Source of the DNA: Candidatus Bathyarchaeota archaeon
Lineage (GTDB): Archaea > Thermoproteota > Bathyarchaeia > Bathyarchaeales > Bathycorpusculaceae
NCBI GenBank assembly: GCA_029907545.1
Contig: JARYLR010000002.1
Location: forward strand, 1 to 64,000
Length of the DNA stretch: 64,000 bases
Direction of reading: 5' to 3'
Below, in pieces: positions 61,649 to 64,000 of the stretch; the first letter of the stretch is position 1; every line of letters begins with the position of its first letter. Made by a program: the position numbers and the translations under genes. The notes under the pieces were generated by a model. It was not told the DNA's origin. It made no database searches and saw only the letters and a program-made list of their open reading frames with translations.

Positions 61649-62032
61649 ATGAATATGGAACAGATTGCACGCTACGCGTTTATCGCCTTCGTTTTCCTAG
61701 CCGTCATAATGGGACTCGTTGTCGGCTACATGGACTACGCTGATGACCCAAATACTACTGACACAAACTCCTATGTTACACTGATACTGCTGATTCTCGG
61801 CATAATAATCGGGTTCATAACCATCACTTCAAAAGAAGTAATGCCCTTCCTAATAGCCACAATAGCCCTCATCGTTGCAGCCAGCGCCAACGTGTGGTAT
61901 CCATTGAACACAATCCATGCGCTTCTCTACGAGTGGGCTGCCTACATCTTGAACTACATAGTTGCCTTCGCAGCTCCAGCAGCTGTGATAAACGCGGTCA
62001 AATCTGTCTTCGCCATGACCAAAGAGAAATAG
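61649..62032 (+). CDS. Four-span membrane protein of unknown function
   Basis: A 127-residue protein with four hydrophobic segments (about 8-27, 42-60, 65-83 and 98-117) and an acidic loop (DYADDPNTTDT) after the first span, ending in a basic tail. It has no recognised family. A TATA-like TTTATAAC (near 61605) lies about 45 bases upstream. It is not in an operon with the next genes, from which it is separated by 138 bases. Confidence 0.65.
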   Translation: MNMEQIARYAFIAFVFLAVIMGLVVGYMDYADDPNTTDTNSYVTLILLILGIIIGFITITSKEVMPFLIATIALIVAASANVWYPLNTIHALLYEWAAYILNYIVAFAAPAAVINAVKSVFAMTKEK

Positions 62033-62108
62033 AAAGACAGGGTCTTCTTTCTTCCCCACTTTCTTTTGTATTTTGGAAATATCTATGTCAATGCCGCGGT
62101 CAGAGTGA

Positions 62109-62118
62109 AGTATATATT
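62109..62118 (+). promoter_or_regulatory. TATA box of the grpE-dnaK operon
   Basis: AGTATATATTT lies 53-62 bases upstream of the GrpE start at 62171, the only clear TATA-like sequence in the gap after the membrane protein. The Shine-Dalgarno is CAAGGAG, about 10 bases before the ATG. No CIRCE-type inverted repeat was seen. Confidence 0.5.
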
Positions 62119-62170
62119 TCTCCTCTTGATACGCTAGAAAACTGTAGAATCCCACAAGGAGAAAAACCCG

Positions 62171-62686
62171 ATGACCGAAGAACAGCTTGCACTGCTGGAA
62201 GAAGCTCTTGAACTGGAAAAGAAACGTTCAGAAGAATACATCACGAAGCTCAAATATCTTCAAGCAGACTTCGAGAACTTCAAAAAGAGAGTTGACAAAC
62301 ATCTTGAAGAAGCCAAAAAGTACTGTGGCGAACGCATAATCATGAAGCTCTTAGAAATTGCTGATGAACTAGAGCTTGCTGTGGCTTCTGCTCGTTCGTC
62401 CGGCTCTACGGACCCTGTAGTTCAAGGTGTCGAGATGACGCTTCAGAAGCTCAAGAAGATACTTGAGGCTGAAGGCGTATTCCCGATAGACTGTTTAGGC
62501 AAACCCTTTGATCCTACACGGCACAATGCTATAGGCAAAGTAGAGAAAGACGGGGTCAAGGAATACACGGTCATTGAGGAGATAAGGAAAGGTTATATCA
62601 TGAAAGAAAAAGTGATTAGACCGAGCGTCGTCAAGATTGCAGTGGGATCTACGTCAAAAACCAAAGAAAAAGGTGAAAATGAATGA
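62171..62686 (+). CDS. grpE: GrpE nucleotide-exchange factor
   Basis: A 171-residue co-chaperone: long N-terminal coiled coil ([20 protein letters not shown], then [11 protein letters not shown]), a helical bundle and a beta domain ([17 protein letters not shown]) that opens the DnaK nucleotide site. It overlaps DnaK by the ATGA at 62683-62686. DnaK/GrpE systems in archaea are of bacterial origin and occur in only part of the domain. Confidence 0.92.
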   Translation: MTEEQLALLEEALELEKKRSEEYITKLKYLQADFENFKKRVDKHLEEAKKYCGERIIMKLLEIADELELAVASARSSGSTDPVVQGVEMTLQKLKKILEAEGVFPIDCLGKPFDPTRHNAIGKVEKDGVKEYTVIEEIRKGYIMKEKVIRPSVVKIAVGSTSKTKEKGENE

Positions 62687-64000
62687 GTAAGGTTGGAGCT
62701 GGTGAAAAAGTCTTAGGTATAGATTTAGGCACAACAAATTCTGCAGCCGCGATCTTCGAAGGAGGACGCGCAACAGTTATTCCAAGCGCGGAAGGACCTA
62801 CCATAGCAGGGAAGATGTTTCCTTCGGTTGTGGCTTTCACCAAGGATGGAACACTTTTAGTTGGTGAACCTGCGAAGAGACAGGCAACCGCTAACCCTGA
62901 AGGAACCGTATTTGAGATAAAAAGGAAGATGGGCACGGACTACACTGTGAACATAGGCGGTAAGCAGTACACTCCGCAGCAGATTTCCGCTTTCATACTT
63001 CAGAAGATCAAGAAAGACGCGGAAACATATCTAGGCATTCCAATAAGAAAGGCGGTTATAACGGTTCCAGCGCACTTCAATGACAATCAGCGCCAAGCCA
63101 CAAAAGACGCTGGCGAAATTGCAGGCTTCGAGGTGATGAGGATTATTAACGAGCCTACGGCTGCTTGCCTTGCTTACGGTGTTGACAAGCTTGAAAAGGA
63201 AATGAAAATCCTTGTTTTCAGCTTCGGCGGCGGCACACATGACGTGACGGTGATGGACTTTGGAAAAGGGGTCTTCCAAGTGCTGTCTACGAGTGGAGAC
63301 ACGCAGATCGGCGGAACCGACGTAGATAAGGCAGTTATGGACTACGTGGTTGAAGAATTTAAGAGGCAGACGAACATTGATTTGGCAAGCGATAAGGCAG
63401 CCATGACGCGGCTGAAAGAGGCTGCTGAAAAGGCAAAGATAGAACTGTCAACCCTTTTGACAACAGACATCGATCTGCCATTCATATACTCCGACTCTTC
63501 CGGACCCAAGCATCTGCATCTTACGCTTACCCGCGCCAAGCTGGAATCGCTTGTTGAGCCGATAGTTCAGAAGACAGAACGAACCATCATTAAGGCGCTT
63601 GAGGACGCAAAGCTGACGCCGAGGGACATAGACAAGATTATTCTCATAGGCGGCATGACACGAATGCCCTATGTGCAAAGGTTTGTGGAGCAGATTCTCG
63701 GCAAACCTGTGGAGAGAGGCGTAGATCCTATGGAATGTGTAGCTATAGGCGCAGCTATACAGGCAGCCGTCATCACAGGCGAAGTCAAAGACCTACTACT
63801 GCTCGACGTCACGCCGCTTTCTCTGGGAGTAGAGACCTTAGGGCACATCTTCACCAAAGTCATCGAGCGGAACACCACGATCCCTACAAAAAGAAGCCAA
63901 ATCTTCACGACAGCCGCAGACTTTCAAACAGCCGTCACAATCCACGTACTCCAAGGAGAGCGCCCCATGGCTCCGGACAACGTTTCTCTAGGAATGTTCA
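62683..64000 (+). CDS. dnaK: Chaperone DnaK (Hsp70), cut by window end
   Basis: A 439-residue N-terminal part of Hsp70: [15 protein letters not shown] (phosphate 1), [62 protein letters not shown]. The ATPase domain is complete; the peptide-binding domain begins near the end. It is translationally coupled to GrpE. Unlike usual DLGGGTFD, phosphate 2 reads SFGGGTHD, with Phe replaced by His. Confidence 0.95.
   Translation, partial: MSKVGAGEKVLGIDLGTTNSAAAIFEGGRATVIPSAEGPTIAGKMFPSVVAFTKDGTLLVGEPAKRQATANPEGTVFEIKRKMGTDYTVNIGGKQYTPQQISAFILQKIKKDAETYLGIPIRKAVITVPAHFNDNQRQATKDAGEIAGFEVMRIINEPTAACLAYGVDKLEKEMKILVFSFGGGTHDVTVMDFGKGVFQVLSTSGDTQIGGTDVDKAVMDYVVEEFKRQTNIDLASDKAAMTRLKEAAEKAKIELSTLLTTDIDLPFIYSDSSGPKHLHLTLTRAKLESLVEPIVQKTERTIIKALEDAKLTPRDIDKIILIGGMTRMPYVQRFVEQILGKPVERGVDPMECVAIGAAIQAAVITGEVKDLLLLDVTPLSLGVETLGHIFTKVIERNTTIPTKRSQIFTTAADFQTAVTIHVLQGERPMAPDNVSLGMF

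Noticed and set aside
1-64000. CRISPR arrays, rRNA, tRNA or insertion-sequence transposases
   Set aside because: No repeat-spacer pattern, tRNA cloverleaf, rRNA or transposase motif was seen by reading; a covariance-model scan was not possible.

Overview
The window is from an archaeon. It encodes a TATA-binding protein, archaeal elongation factor 2, an archaeal-type (Lys-less, Ser/His) signal peptidase, dolichol-type glycosyltransferase genes and archaeal winged-helix regulators, and the promoters are TATA-box type. GrpE/DnaK, two MvhADG/HdrABC-type hydrogenase-heterodisulfide reductase clusters and an ADP-forming acyl-CoA synthetase would fit an uncultivated anaerobe of the TACK group, perhaps Bathyarchaeia; that placement is inference. 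Several genes carry single-base frameshifts and one locus looks like a fused breakpoint, as expected of an environmental assembly or of recent gene decay.

Layout. 1-7.3 kb: a surface-polysaccharide region on the minus strand (two family 2 glycosyltransferases, sugar epimerase, CapK/PaaK-like adenylating ligase, cytidylyltransferase). It contains decayed duplicate fragments and a MazF-type toxin-antitoxin module whose toxin appears split by about 0.9 kb carrying two small winged-helix genes. 7.3-9.3 kb: secreted or membrane proteins and a winged-helix regulator. 9.4-19.9 kb: a minus-strand operon, read from 19.9 kb downward: NAD(P)H-type FAD/FeS oxidoreductase, MvhD-winged-helix fusion, tandem HdrA, MvhD, HdrC, HdrB, MvhG, MvhA and a hydrogenase maturation protease. 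Just upstream (20.0-20.6 kb) lies an unusual gene joining a ribbon-helix-helix DNA-binding domain to a GcvH-like domain that has lost its lipoyl lysine; helically phased TAACGCA repeats lie between it and the operon. 20.7-22.9 kb: DUF2061 membrane protein, AbrB-PhoU regulator, Hsp20-like protein, zinc protein. 23.0-29.2 kb: a second Mvh/Hdr operon with a different architecture (HdrA fused to MvhD).

29.4-45.4 kb: ADP-forming acyl-CoA synthetase with a GNAT domain, secreted proteins including a rhodanese-NosD fusion, radical SAM enzyme, N-acetyltransferase, LarA homologue lacking the cofactor lysine, metallo-beta-lactamase, PyrE, TBP, signal peptidase, two zinc ribbons and a frameshifted Lhr-type helicase. 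45.5-52.8 kb: membrane and surface proteins, methyltransferase, thioesterase, YkgJ-type protein, an ArsR-led operon with a bactofilin-like protein, and an ABC ATPase joined tail-to-tail to a truncated LysO exporter. 52.9-64 kb: archaeoflavoprotein/iron-sulfur flavoprotein pair, EF-2, frameshifted Lrp regulator, GlpX-type fructose bisphosphatase, dipeptide epimerase-like enzyme, ABC-2 exporter, and a grpE-dnaK operon running off the end.

Working together, the two hydrogenase-Hdr modules probably couple H2 to ferredoxin and a disulfide or other low-potential acceptor by flavin-based electron bifurcation. The first module may also exchange electrons with NAD(P)H. The acyl-CoA synthetase would conserve energy from acetyl-CoA.
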